Source of the DNA: Corylus avellana
Lineage: Eukaryota; Streptophyta; Magnoliopsida; Fagales; Betulaceae
Length of the DNA: 64,000 nucleotides
Direction: 5' to 3'
Assembly (NCBI RefSeq): GCF_901000735.1
Contig: NC_081545.1
Coordinates: forward strand, 2,958,583 to 3,022,582
Below, piece by piece: positions 12,076 through 23,338 of the stretch (its first letter is position 1; every line of letters starts with the position of its first letter). The notes beneath the pieces were generated by a model. It saw only the letters and a list, made by a program, of their open reading frames with translations, had not been told where the DNA came from and searched no databases. The translations under genes and the position numbers were made by a program.

Positions 12076-12726
12076 TATTGTTACTTTTTACACCCTAGAA
12101 GCCGTCTCTCGACTTACAGGGAGCAGATTTGCTCCTCCTCCTCTCCCTTTTCCCTTCTACTCTTTGCTCCTACCCTCCTCCTCCCTTATTTTTTTTTTTT
12201 ATTTTATTTTTATTTTTAATGTTTGTAGGTGTTCTCCAACCAGATCAGCAACTACGGCCTCTCCGCTATGCGTCTGTCCACCTTCCACCATGCTGTGCCA
12301 TTCATCTCCTCTCCGGCCGGTGCAACTGTTTGCTGGTTGTTTATGTTTTTTATTTTGAATAAGATGTTTCTTCTCTAGATTTGCCCACGTGAGGTTATTT
12401 TTCACGGCTGGTTTAAATAAATTTTGTTAAGAAATTTGGCTATTCATATCTTAGATCTAGTCCGCTCGGAATAGATCTATTCTTTAACTGTATTTGTACA
12501 TGGTTAGCAGAAGATTGAAGTCATAGATTGTAAGAATTTTTGTTTGTATCTATGACTTTATAACCTCATAGCATGTGGATATGATTTTTGCAGAGCTTTA
12601 TGCTTTGTGCTGTAAGAGCTTTTTGCTCTGTGCTGTTTCCGCTGCTCTATAAGAGTTTTATTCTCGTGTTCTTTAATCAATAAAATTCTCAGATTTCCCT
12701 TAAAAAAAATATTACTTTTTACACTA
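12076..12726 (+). mobile_element. Retroposed element, copy B counterpart
   Basis: Same insert as at 3250-3900, with the target-site duplication now slightly diverged between its two ends (TATTGTTAC versus TATTACTTT). The body has several small indels relative to copy A, notably around the T-rich tract near 12188-12220. Confidence 0.72.
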
Positions 12727-12844
12727 ATTTATTACACTTATCTTATATCGATTGACATGATCAACATGTCATAATAATATGTATGAAATAAGTATGATAA
12801 ATAAACGTTAAAGAACTTTTGTTTTATCTTAACCATTTGTGCTA

Positions 12845-12985
12845 GTCAATCCAAATATGTTCCGTTTTAAACCCCAAAACTCACCCAGTGAACGTTCAAA
12901 ATCATCAAGCAAATAAATCCAATCTAATTTCTCTTCGTCTTCCCCAATCACCACCAGATCATAACCAGTTCTTGATTTCCATTCT
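12845..12985 (+). pseudogene. Relic of LysM receptor gene 5' leader (copy B)
   Basis: Copy B counterpart of the leader relic at 4030-4165, with the same phrase order and again no coding exon after it. Confidence 0.7.
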
Positions 12986-13432
12986 CTTTAAGAAAATCAT
13001 TTTGTTGGAATTGGATGATTGAGAGAGATGTCTTTTATGTTCTCTTACAAGCTAGATACATGTGTCTCAATTCCAACTAGTCTTGTTCCTAAATCCAAGC
13101 CAAACCCACGAGCCAAATCGGTTATATAAATTATAAAGAGATATTATATAATAAAACTTGTATGGGTTTGGTAAGATCATAAAGTCGTATGAATTTATGC
13201 GATGACATACATGCATGATTTCTTTATATAAAAAATTCTCCCGTGCCCTCTTCAGTGGACCTTTATTTTTCTTTATAGAAATATATACTGGGATATATAA
13301 ATATGAAAGAAGGAGAGAAGTGCTGGACAAAAGCTCTTAGGGCTGCATCTTGACTCTATTAATGTGTATAATATTATATAATACGTGTCCCTATAGGGAA
13401 AACGTGATAGATAAATATGGTAATATAGTTTA

Positions 13433-13725
13433 AGGGTCCGTTTAGGGTTGCGGTTTCAATAAATGCGATTTTAAAAATTGCGTTTGAAAAAAAATATGTT
13501 TTTGAAATCGTTAATTTTTAAAATCGTATAGGCATTTGGTAAAACAAGTTAAAAAATATTTTTTTTATCAAATATTTGTTATGCATCTAATTAACCTGCT
13601 TGTAAAAATCATAGATTTTTTTTCCTATTTTAGATTAAGTGCTTTTTAAATCGCAATGTCAAATACCCTACGTTTTACGATATCTTTTAAAAACACAGTT
13701 TATTCTTGCAATCTCAAACGCACAC
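13433..13725. mobile_element. Tourist-like MITE
   Basis: The left end 'agggtccgtttagggttgcg' and the right end 'ttgcaatctcaaacgcacac' are inverted repeats. The interior has the same 'gcgattttaaaaattgcg' phrase as the element at 54386-54723. A clean target duplication is not evident, because the flanks read TTTA on the left and TAAA on the right. Confidence 0.65.
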
Positions 13726-15138
13726 TAAATCAAGAAGAGAATTAGTGATAAACCTAGAAGAAAAGTAAATTATTATAATATAGAAGAAAAAAAATATAAG
13801 AAATTTTCTAATATCCTCTCTCAAACTTAAGGTGTTAGCTTCAGTTTGGAAAGGAAATTGAATTTTTTTTTTTTTTTTTTTGTCTTAAAACTGAATCTTG
13901 TTTGGACAATGCTAAAATATGAGTGTGAGCTCAACCTTCAAAACCATTGATGAAACTGATGATGATCCTATGGCAAGAGAGCAAAAATGTATGTGAGCTC
14001 CGATGCAAAAATGTCCAATGTGATGAAGATAAAGATTTGATCGTGAGCTCGATTTGCAGAGGCACTAAACTACAGTAGATGGAGGTTGGAAGGTGGTGCC
14101 GAATGACATCGGTGGTGACCGGCCGAAAGAGGCTACTAGTGGAATATGAAGTAATTTTGTTCATCACCCTTCAGTACTCCTCTCATCCCTTCAAAGCCTA
14201 TGTGTGTAATCTATCTAACTAAAATTAAAAAAAAAAAAAAAATCAATATGCATTCGTCAAATACTATATGAGACCACACCAAATAAACTTTGGGGGATGA
14301 AAGGAGGACGATGGAGTAATGTATTGTATTACTCAATGCTAAGACCCTAAGACATTGTAAATGGGCCAAAAACATAAAAAGACTTCTTAATTAAGTTTGA
14401 GCCTAATTATCCTAAAACAACGTTTAAGCCCAATACTCAATTAAAATGGATCAAAGACACCACTTAAGCATCTTTTACACACATTTCTAGAATTAAATCA
14501 AATCATCAAATTCTTTGAAATTTTTGTGAAAACAATGCTACTCTTTAACATAAGATATAAATTTTTGTAATTAAATAAGATTGTTGTCATGAAAGTTAGG
14601 GCTTTGCAAGTTTTTGCCTTCGCCTAATTTACATAAAATCATGTTTCTTAAAACTTGGGTTAAGATTAATTAATAGTATTATGCAATTTCCACTTAACCA
14701 GTGAGTCACTTTCTTTTTGTCTTTTAACCCAATAAGCTTTATATAAAGCTTACAGTGGATCGACTTCCTCCTTCCTCCTGTATGATACCACTCATTAACT
14801 TTGGCAAAACACCTGGACCATGTGTGTTTATTATAACAAATTGATGCTAGGTTTGGAGATGGCTAAAAGAATTTTTAAAAAAATATAAAATATTCACAAA
14901 ATACTTAAAATTATTTTTATACGTATATCAAATTAGAATACTTTATTCAAACAAAAAACATAAAAATATTGTCTAGAAAACATTAACAAACTGATATCTA
15001 TGTCTACTTAATAATGATTTCAATTCTATTAAGGTTGAATCAGTAAAATCAGACATAGACCGATGATGACCATTTAAAGTACTTAAAAAAAATGATAATG
15101 ACCATATTAAATTTCTAATAGATTCGGCTCATGTCCAC

Positions 15139-15169
<31 letters not shown>

Positions 15170-15864
15170 GCCTCGAGGGGCTATATATTGATGCTTGAGA
15201 GGCACTCCTAACGCGAAGAGAAGAGAGAAAAGAAAAAAAAAGTGAGAAGGTTTCTAAACACAAGATAAAAAGCGGCCTATTTTGCAACATGGCGTGCAGT
15301 AAAGTTGACATATCTAAAAATCTTCAAAGCCTTCCATTCTAAGATAGAGAGGAGCTGATCATTCTAAATCTCACCAACAACCAAATATGTTCTCCAATAA
15401 ATAAAAAAGCTGACGATCTTTGATGGATAAGATAGTGACCAAGGAATCACTTTCAGTGATTAAGGAGACATCCAATCTAACCGCCAAGAGGGCCGCATGA
15501 GTTTCTCCTAAACTAGCATCCATGGGAGGGAGCAGTATTCTTTGTATCTTGTTATTAAATACTTATCTCAATTCTAATAAATCTAGCTAATTCTTTAATC
15601 CAAGTCAATCCCACTCGCGGTTATATTAAGAGACATTATAAAATTAATAAAACTTGCATCGGTTTAGAAAGATCATAACATCGTTTGAATTTAAAAAAAG
15701 CAAGCCAAGTTTTTTTTTTTTTTCGCGGAAAAATATGACTAGCTTAAAGAAGAACACAAATTTACTCTAAATTGAATTGAATCAAAAGAAATGTTGTTTA
15801 AGACTCTTTTAAGAATTCTATTAAAAAACCAATTTCTTCTTACATATATGCAAACAAAAACTGC
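13726..15864. other. Intergenic stretch
   Basis: I see no supported gene. It contains a poly-T run near 13866-13880, a segment at 13920-14180 of unknown origin with a mostly open minus frame, a (TAA)n microsatellite at about 15140-15168, and a copy of the LysM-flank module near 15565-15695. Confidence 0.5.
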
Positions 15865-16075
15865 CATGTGTTGAAAATGAGAAATAAGTGCATTCCTCTC
15901 TCAGGTCGGCTCACACTTTAAAAACGACAATCAGACGCAGACAGATAATTCAACTTTGTTTAATTAACCTTACCAAATGACACATGTTTGCTACCAGAAA
16001 GCAACGGTCCTCCTCAACCGACGACAGTCGTCCTGCCACGCCATCTCTAGCCAACCCAAATATTTCGGGCTTGTT
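15865..16075 (+). promoter_or_regulatory. Displaced upstream flank of LysM exon A
   Basis: This stretch parallels the flank of the second LysM exon (25430-25660). Shared phrases include 'tgaaaatgagaaataagtgcatt', then a 'cacatgtttgctacca' block matching 'caacatgtctgctattg', and 'cctcaaccgacgacagtcgtcctgccacg' matching 'cctcagccaacaacaatcctccacg'. The stretch now lies 6.6 kb from the first LysM exon because the LINE and associated repeats sit between. I infer that it was once the promoter-proximal flank of that exon. Confidence 0.6.
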
Positions 16076-16234
16076 CGGGAAGATTTTCTTCCCAACTCAC
16101 CTCAATTTTTCTCAATTTTTTTTTTCCCTAGGTTGATTTGACACTACTAATATTCAACTCAACTAAGAAATTTATAACTTTATTCAAATTTTTTCAACCA
16201 AACTAATAAAATAATAATAATAATAATATATATA

Positions 16235-16372
16235 GGGGTTGGCCGGACCACCTCTAAGAATCTCGGGGGTGGCTCGACCATCCCCAACCAGCAGATGGGG
16301 GTGGCCGAGCCAACTCCATCTGTTTTGGGGGTTGGCTGAGGGGTGGCACGGCCATCCCTAGGGGATTCAAAA
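16235..16372. repeat. GC-rich 'ggggtggc' fold-back core fragment
   Basis: Alternating 'ggggtggc' and 'ggccatcccc' blocks like the core of the Mutator-like element at 8195-8425. No terminal inverted repeats are visible around it. It sits directly upstream of the AT run where the LINE begins. Confidence 0.55.
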
Positions 16373-16416
16373 CCACCCCAATATATATATATATATTGAA
16401 GTGGAACTCAAATATT

Positions 16417-19400
16417 TCATTCAATAATCAAAGATTTTTCAGCCAATACAACATCACGAATGCATAATGGGGTGGATCCCCACCATTGGTAGTCCTCATT
16501 CATCTGAAGAGCCATTTTCGCCAACTTATCCGCAGCCGAATTTGCCTATCTCTGGACGTGATGAACTTGCCAAGACCGACAGCCTCCCAAAGTCAGCTTC
16601 GTGTCATCCAGCATGTGTCCCACCAGCGCCCAGCAATTCTCGTCCCCTTGAAGACCTTGAACCACCGCAAGAGAGTCCCCTTCAAGTATGACATTTTCCA
16701 AACCAAGACTCTGTATGAAATGAGCCGATGTCCATGCCGCGATGGCTTCTGCTATCATGGGATCAATAATGTGAGGCCTACTAGAACATTGTGCTGCAAT
16801 CACCTCTCCAGCATGGTTCCTAATCACAACCCCCACACCCATCTTTCTCCCTGCCGAGTCAATCGTTGCATCCCAGTTGCACTTCACATATTCTAGTGGT
16901 GGCAAGCTCCAACGTACCAGTGGTCGTTGACGTGCCCGCTGACCTGCCTCTTGCCTGCCATGGTCTACAATTTTTGCTGCCTCCACTTGATCAGAAGCCG
17001 TTTGCAATAGCTGCACAGGGGAAGAAAATTTCCCTTCAAACACCCACTTGTTCCTTCGCAACCATACCTGGCGTGCAGTGCAAGCAAATACATCTAATTC
17101 ATTTTCAGTCAAGCGATCCAGCAAACCCACCACTACATCCAGAAAATTTTGCTCTGCCGTAATACTTTTGTGAAGCCTACTTAAACTCCCATGCTAGTCG
17201 TCCTGAGCTGCCGAGCATGTCCACAATGCATGGCACACAGTCTCGGTTTCCTGTCGGCAGATGGGACATGAAGGGTCCTTCAAGATTTTCCTTCTATGCA
17301 AGTTCTCATTTGTTGGCAAAATATTCTTGGAAGCCTGCCACATAAACATCTTCACCACCCTTGGACCTCTTAGCTGCCATATTCTTCTCCACAATCCCCT
17401 GTTTGGCCTCCCTGACGAACACTCTCCCAGCTGCCGGGACCTGACTTCCACAGCCAGATGATATGCAGTTTTTACAGTGTATTTTCCATGTTTGGTGGGG
17501 CCCCATATCATTTGATCTACCTGGGTACTCGAGCAAATCGAAATTCCACAAATTATGCTGGCCTCGTCAGAATTAAAAATTGTTTTCACCAAGGGAACGT
17601 TCCACCATCTAGTATTGCTGTCAATTAGTGCTTTCACCTTTGCATTCCCCTCTAGTAGCCGGATAGGTGATTGTACCGCATGAGTGGAGTGAACAGGCAG
17701 CTAATGGTCGCCCCAAATTGAAATGGAATTCCCATCTCCAACTCGCCACACTAGACCTTCCCGTAAGAGGGGCTTGGCATTCCAAATACTTCGCCATGCG
17801 TAAGATGGCTTTCTTCCCATCGAAAAGTCCAAGAAAGAGTTGTTAGGGAAATACTTCTCCTTAAAAATCCTCGCCATTAAGGAATCCGCTTGGTGTATCA
17901 TCCTCCAACCTTGTTTGGCAAGCAAAGCCAAATTAAAACATTTTAAATCGCGATAACCCAAACCACCCTCCTCCTTAGCCATCCCCAACTTTTCCCAACT
18001 CATCCATGCTATTTTATTTCTGTTATCCTTGTGCCCCCACCAAAAATTTTACATCATGGAATTGAGCTCCTAGCACAATGTCTTTGGTAGTTGGAAGACG
18101 CTCATAGTGTAGGTCGGGATTGCCTGGACCACCGCTTTAAGGAGCACCTCCTTACCGGCTTGGGAGAGGAACTTCTGCTTCCAACCATTGATTTTGTCCC
18201 AGACTTGACCTTTAATTCCTTCAAACGACCGCAATCGTGGTCTTCCTATTAGTGCAGGCAAGCCCAGATAAGTTTCATATCTCTATGTTGTCGGAACACC
18301 AACAATTTGTGAGATTAATTCCCGATCCGCCGCCGAAGTATTACGGCTAAAGAAAATAGATGTCTTCTCCTTATTTAGCTTCTGACCCGACGCAATCTCA
18401 TAGTCCTCCAGAATTTTATGCAAACATCTGAGCTCAGATTCTTTTGCTTTGCAAAACAAAAGGTTGTCGTCTGCGAAGAAAAGATGGTTTATCCAAGTAC
18501 CCCCATGAGTAATAGGCACTCCAGAAAATCCTCCCCTACCCTCCATGCATTGTAAAGCGAAACTGAGACCTTCCGCGCACATTATGAAAAAATATGGCGA
18601 AAGGGGATCCCCTTATCGCAGCCCACGGGTTGGAATTATTTCCCCATATGCCTGCCCATTTATGAGAACCGAATACTTAACGGTTCGAACACAAGTCATC
18701 ACCAAATGAACCCATCGGTCTGCAAACCCCATTCTTTTCATAACAAATTCCAAGAAGTCCCATTCAACCCGATTATAGGCCTTACTCATGTCTAGCTTCA
18801 AAGCCATATAACTCTCGTTACCAATCATACGGGAATCCATAGTGTGTAATATTTCAAAAGCAATAAGAACATTGTCGGTAATGAGTCTCCCCGGGACAAA
18901 AGCACTCTGATTAGGGGAGATGAGCTCCTCCAACACCAATTTCAGTCTATTAGCCAATACTTTCGCAATTAATTTATAAATAACATTACATAGACTGATA
19001 GGACGGAATTCCGTAATCCGGGAGGGATTTTTGATCTTTGGAATGAGTGCAATATGGGTGGTGTTTATAGCTGCATCAAAATTCCTATTATTCAAAAAAT
19101 CAAGAACGGCATTACAAACATCACTACGTACCGTGCTCCACAAATGTTGATAAAAACAAGCTGAGAATCCATCTGGACCCGGCGATTGTAATGGGTGCAT
19201 TTGCGCCAACGCCTTATCCACCTCAACCACCTCAAAATTAGCTAGCAACTGTGAGTTCATTCCATCCGTGACTCTAGCTTGCAACCCTTCTAAAAATTCC
19301 TTTTTTCCCCTCGTTCCTTCATAAGTGAATAAATTTTGATAATAATCCACAAAAGCTTGGCTAATCTCCTCCACCTTGGTCCACTCCCGCCCTACAGTGT

Positions 19401-20544
19401 CGACGACTCGCTTAATCGTATTTACTCTTCTTCTGTGACTTGCCCAAGCATGAAAAAAGGGGGTGTTTCTATCGCCATCCCAGTACCAATTCCGTTTCGC
19501 TCGTTGTTTCCACCGGGTATCTTCAAACTCCAGCAAGGTGTCAATCTCCGTTTGAAGACTTTTGATAGCTTCATGTTGAGTGGGACCCTCAATATTTTGT
19601 AATTTTGCCAGCAATTCAGTTTTCTCTTTCACAACATTTTCATTGTTGCCGAATTTTTCCCTGCTCCACCCTTTAAGTCGTGATTTGCACCGAGCCAACT
19701 TATGTCTCACTTTCATCATTGCACCTCCCCCATTGTCACCTCCGTCCCAAACCTCCCAAATAAGAGCTCCACATTCTTCATCGGGAATCCAGCTAGCCTC
19801 AAATTTGAATCCTCTCCTACCCTGTAAACCACCTGGCTGTATATTAGAAAACGAGACATAAATAGGGTTGTGATCCGATGCATGTGCGGCCAAGACATCT
19901 ACCCCAACCGACTTGTACAAATTACACCACCCACTATTACCAACAACACGGTCCAACCGCTCTTGAGTAAAAGAATCATCTTGGCGTTTATTGGACCATG
20001 TAAATTTCGGGCCCGAGAATCCAAGATCTCCAAAATTGCAATCCTCAAGAGTCGCCCGGAATGCCTCCATTTGTCCTTCGCGTTGTCGATTCCCCCCAAC
20101 CTTTTCGGATTGATGAATTATCTCATTAAAGTCCCCTACACATAGCCATGGGACCGGGGCAAAAAATTTTAAATGTGACAGGAGAGACCAAGATTCCATT
20201 CTTTTTGTGGGGTCGGGATGACCATAAAACCCCGTAAACTTCCAATGCACTTCATTGTCTGACATCTTAACGATTGCATTGATATGTCGACGGGAATAAT
20301 TTTGAATTTCTAATTCCTCCGCCACCTTCCAAAAAAGAGCCAAGCTGCCACTTTTCCCTACCGGCTCCACCACAAACAGCCCTTCGTATCCAAACTTCAC
20401 ACGTAACCGCTCCATACGATTCTTGTTGCTAATAGTTTCCATTAGAAACAAGAACCGGGGTTTCTTATCCTTAACCATTTGGTCAAGGTCGCGAACTGTC
20501 CGAGGGTTCCCAAGCCCTCGGCAGTTCCAGCTAATAAGACTCAT
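16417..20544 (-). pseudogene. LINE ORF2 (endonuclease, reverse transcriptase, RNase H), seven nonsense codons
   Basis: Polyprotein that nicks target DNA and copies LINE RNA in place. In one uninterrupted frame from 20544 the domains are: an AP-like endonuclease (WNCRGLGN near the start, then GFYGHP, VGDFNEI and SDHNPI); reverse transcriptase (RPISLCN, KLDMSKAYNRVEWDF, and FADD in LFFADDNLLF); a zf-RVT-like segment (CPICR with downstream H and C, near 17250); and RNase H (WDATID, AEAIAAW, EGDS, and SAADKLAK after the last nonsense codon). Stops lie at 18613, 18283, 18070, 18049, 17701, 17194 and 16546 (lowest base of each). All ORF segments are in the same frame, so I see no frameshift over about 4.1 kb. 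Catalytic residues look intact, but full-length protein cannot be made. Confidence 0.93.
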
Positions 20545-22045
20545 TGAGATTGGCGGCGGCTGCTAACTCCATAAGCTCATTGCTCCGATCCACCTCCTCT
20601 GTACAGGTTTTCTTTGCACACCTACCGCCTACCTCTCCCACCTCTTGGTGCTGTGCTTTTCTTTTATGAATGGCCGAGTGTGAAGCTCCCTCCATCCCCT
20701 CTCTCGGAACTCTGGCTTGTCTTTTCCACTTTCTCAAACTTATGTTTATCACCACATTCCTCACATTTTCAACTGGTTCTACATCCTCCATGACATCAGG
20801 GTCATTCCCAGCCTCCCCCCTGGCTGGGAGTATATCAGCAAGTCCTCTGGCGCTCAAAATTTGACCCACAGCGTCGGTCATAGGTAGGTTGGTCCCACCC
20901 TAGGAGCTGTTCGGGAGATTCGGTTCCAGCTTATTTTCCTCCACGTGAGCCTGAATAGAAGCAGCATTTTTTCCACCATTCGTGGTCCCATTTCCTTCCG
21001 CGTTGGCACCCGGCGCTACATGAGGGGCCAAAAAATTATTATTACCAGATTCTCCCGAATATAACGTATCCACCCTCTGCATTTCAGCCCATGGCCTATA
21101 TCCCCCCAATTTTGCTTCCTCCTTATGGCAAGATCCTGAGCGTTTACTGTTGGCCTCTTCATTACTGTTATTGCAACGTCTAGGGTTTCCTTGTGTGGAG
21201 AAAGTTGCCTTATTCCCCCACCCCTTGAACGAGGTACCGCCGTTCCTGCCATGCTTCGCCGGAAAAGTTGTTCCGCCATCCCTATCACCTCCATTACTCC
21301 GCCTTGGTTCTTCTGCCCGCAGCCATACTCCCCACTCTTTGGTCCTGCCGTCATTGGTTCGCTTTTGATGAGTCTGCACCGGACACCCTTGCCTCCCATG
21401 TAGAATCCCGCCGCAGTCAAAACATAGTATGGGAAGCTTTTCGTATTTGAAAATCACCCAATGCGACTTTCCTCCCAATTGCAATGCTCGGCCTCTCTCC
21501 AATGGCTCATGGAGGTTAATGTTCACACGGATACGCCAGCAACGCCCCCAACCATCTCCATCTCCTGCAACATCGACGTCCTCAACGGAGCCCATCGACT
21601 CACCGATTTTAACCCCCACCGCTTTGTTCATACATAATAAGGGCATTTCATGGACTTGAACCCAAAACGGCGAATGAGAAAACACCAGTTGTGAAGGCGG
21701 TGTAGTTCCGTCGAACTCTTGTAGCACCAATATCTGGCGGTCAAAAGACCATGGCCTGCCTTTTAACACCCGTCTTTTTTCAGTTATCTCCTCAAACTCA
21801 AACACCCATACGTTATCAAGCACCTCCTTGAAGAGCACCGAACCAGACAATCTCCATATCCGGGACAAGACTGAACGGAACGCCTCCTTATAAACCCTGT
21901 GCTCCCCACCAATCCTACCCACCAGACACCGCTCCCCTTTTTCACGCCCGTCCGCTATTTCCCCCTCACAGATTACTACACCCACCCTCTCCCCTTCCGT
22001 CAAAGTTATCTTACCACATAACTTCTCCAACTCATCTACCATCAT
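20531..22045 (-). pseudogene. LINE ORF1 (DUF4283-like, CCHC zinc knuckle), one nonsense codon
   Basis: Nucleic-acid-binding ORF1 protein of a plant LINE, expected to coat the element's RNA. Starting at the ATG ending at 22045, the frame runs 381 codons to a TAG at 20900-20902 and then continues in the same frame to a stop at 20531-20533, about 504 codons in all. The first 200 residues resemble the DUF4283 domain found in plant LINE ORF1, followed by a zinc knuckle C208-X2-C211-X4-H216-X4-C221 (CFDCGGILHGRQGC). The C-terminal part after the nonsense codon is basic and low in complexity. The end overlaps the ORF2 start codon by 14 bases, as expected for termination-reinitiation in such elements. 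Confidence 0.88.
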
Positions 22046-22204
22046 GAAAAAGTTCCCGTAATCAGCCTGTCGTCAACGTTGTTATCTAAAAAACCGTTAT
22101 CCACCTTCTCCCCTGTCGTAGCCGGTAGAAGACAATACCTCCAACCTAGCAGTTTCCCAAAGAAACCCTAGGGGAGACTCAAATGTAAAAGATTTGAGTC
22201 AAGG

Positions 22205-22240
<36 letters not shown>

Positions 22241-22243
<3 letters not shown>

Positions 22244-22650
22244 TTCAAACATTCAAACATAATTTTAACCTTTTTTTTCTTTTTGAAATTTGCAATTTTG
22301 AATTCAATTACGTATAAAAGAAGAAAAGAAATTTTAACAACCAAACGAGCCCGAAACATCTACCTTTTCAAACCCCAAAACCCAGTCAAGAGTCAACGAT
22401 CAAAATCATCACGCAAATAAGTAATAAATTCAATCTAATTTTATATTCTTCAAACATTCAAACATAATTTTAACTTTTTTTTTTTTTTTGAAATTCGCAA
22501 TTTTACATTCAATTGTGTATAATAAAAATAAAAATAAAAATCCCAAACGAGCCCGAAACATCTGCTTTTTCAAACCCCAAAACCCAGTCAAGAGTCAACG
22601 ATCAAAATCATCACGCAAATAAATAATAAATTCAATCTAATTTCTCTCTG
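22241..22650. repeat. Tandem duplication of about 205 bp upstream of LysM exon A
   Basis: 'ttcttcaaacattcaaaca' starts at 22241 and again at 22446, and the following 200 bases repeat with few changes. The repeated phrases include 'ccaaacgagcccgaaacatct', 'aaaacccagtcaagagtcaac' and 'atcaaaatcatcacgcaaata'. It duplicates the end of an AT-rich insert plus the LysM gene leader, so the first exon now has two leaders in series. Confidence 0.85.
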
Positions 22651-22719
22651 TCTTCCCCAATCACCACAAAAGACCCAGTTCTTGATTTTGCCAACATTTC
22701 AGAACCCAGTTAGTTGCCA

Positions 22720-23338
22720 ATGAAAAAACCCAGATTGGGGTTTTTGGTGTCGGTATTGGTCTCTGTTTTTTGTTCCATAGCCGAATCCAAATGTAGCAGA
22801 CGATGTGATTTAGCTTTAGCATCATACTACGTTTGGGATGGCTCAAATCTCACATTCATAGCAGAGGTTTTGCAATCCGACCCCGACACTATTGTAAGCT
22901 ACAACAAGCAGAAGATACCCAACAAAGACAGCGTTCAACAGGACATAAGAATCAATGTTCCTTTCCCCTGTAACTGCATCGACGGAGAGTATCTGGGTTA
23001 CGTGTTCGGTTACACGGTTAGGTCCGGCGACACGTATACGACGGTGGCGGAGAAGTACTACGCCAATCTGACGACGGTCGAGTCGTTGCAGTCGAATAAT
23101 AGCAATGAAGCCAATAATATACAGGTGAATGCGAGGTTGAACGTGCCGGTGACATGTTCGTGTGGGAGCGGGTCGGTTTCGAGGGAATACGGGTTGTTTA
23201 TTACGTACCCGCTCCGGCCCAATGACACTGTGGAATCGGTTGCGGCGGAGACGAACCTTAGTACGGCGTTGCTGGAGGCTTACAACCCGGGTGTGGATTT
23301 CAGCCAAGGGAGTGGTGTGGTGTATATTCCAGGCAAAG
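22720..23338 (+). CDS. LysM receptor ectodomain, first exon A (CERK1/LYK-like)
   Basis: Codes a signal peptide (from MKKPRLGFL, hydrophobic to about residue 23) followed by three LysM domains with the paired cysteines of plant LysM receptors (KCSRRC at the mature N-terminus, PFPCNC after LysM1, VTCSCG after LysM2). In this family the ectodomain binds chitin or related N-acetylglucosamine oligomers outside the cell. The ATG at 22720 is chosen because the signal peptide starts there. The exon ends at 23338 (GGCAAAG) before GTGACAAAT, in phase 1, the same donor and phase as exon B. No exon 2 follows before exon B, so a transcript would have to splice onto exon 2 at 27717, skipping exon B. Otherwise read-through adds about 15 residues and gives a secreted LysM protein. 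It could also be a silent relic, but the frame is intact. Confidence 0.8.

Larger units (their letters stand above)
8804..13372. repeat. Segmental duplication, copy B
   Basis: Second copy of the block at 1-4547, same orientation. The similarity ends near 13372, where copy B continues into unrelated AT-rich sequence. The two copies are separated by about 4.26 kb that includes the scaffold gap at 6875-6974. The very high identity means either a recent duplication or a heterozygous haplotype placed twice by the assembler. The sequence cannot tell these apart. Confidence 0.93.
16396..22205 (-). mobile_element. L1-type LINE retrotransposon, nearly full length
   Basis: On the minus strand the order is a short 5' UTR (22205-22046), ORF1 with zinc knuckle, then ORF2 with endonuclease, reverse transcriptase and RNase H, ending just before an AT tract. 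This is the layout of plant L1-like LINEs. (AT)n tracts flank both ends (16381-16395 and about 22209-22240), so the insertion probably occurred in an AT microsatellite and the target duplication is hidden in it. Both ORFs are interrupted only by nonsense codons. The element separates LysM exon A from its old upstream flank. Confidence 0.92.

Noticed and set aside
19336..21659. Several plus-strand frames of 60-93 residues
   Set aside because: Antisense shadows of the LINE ORFs, whose domains are clear on the minus strand.
22843..23307. 154-residue antisense frame across LysM exon A, and a similar one at 25998-26309
   Set aside because: Shadow of the conserved plus-strand LysM exons; no domain or signal of its own.
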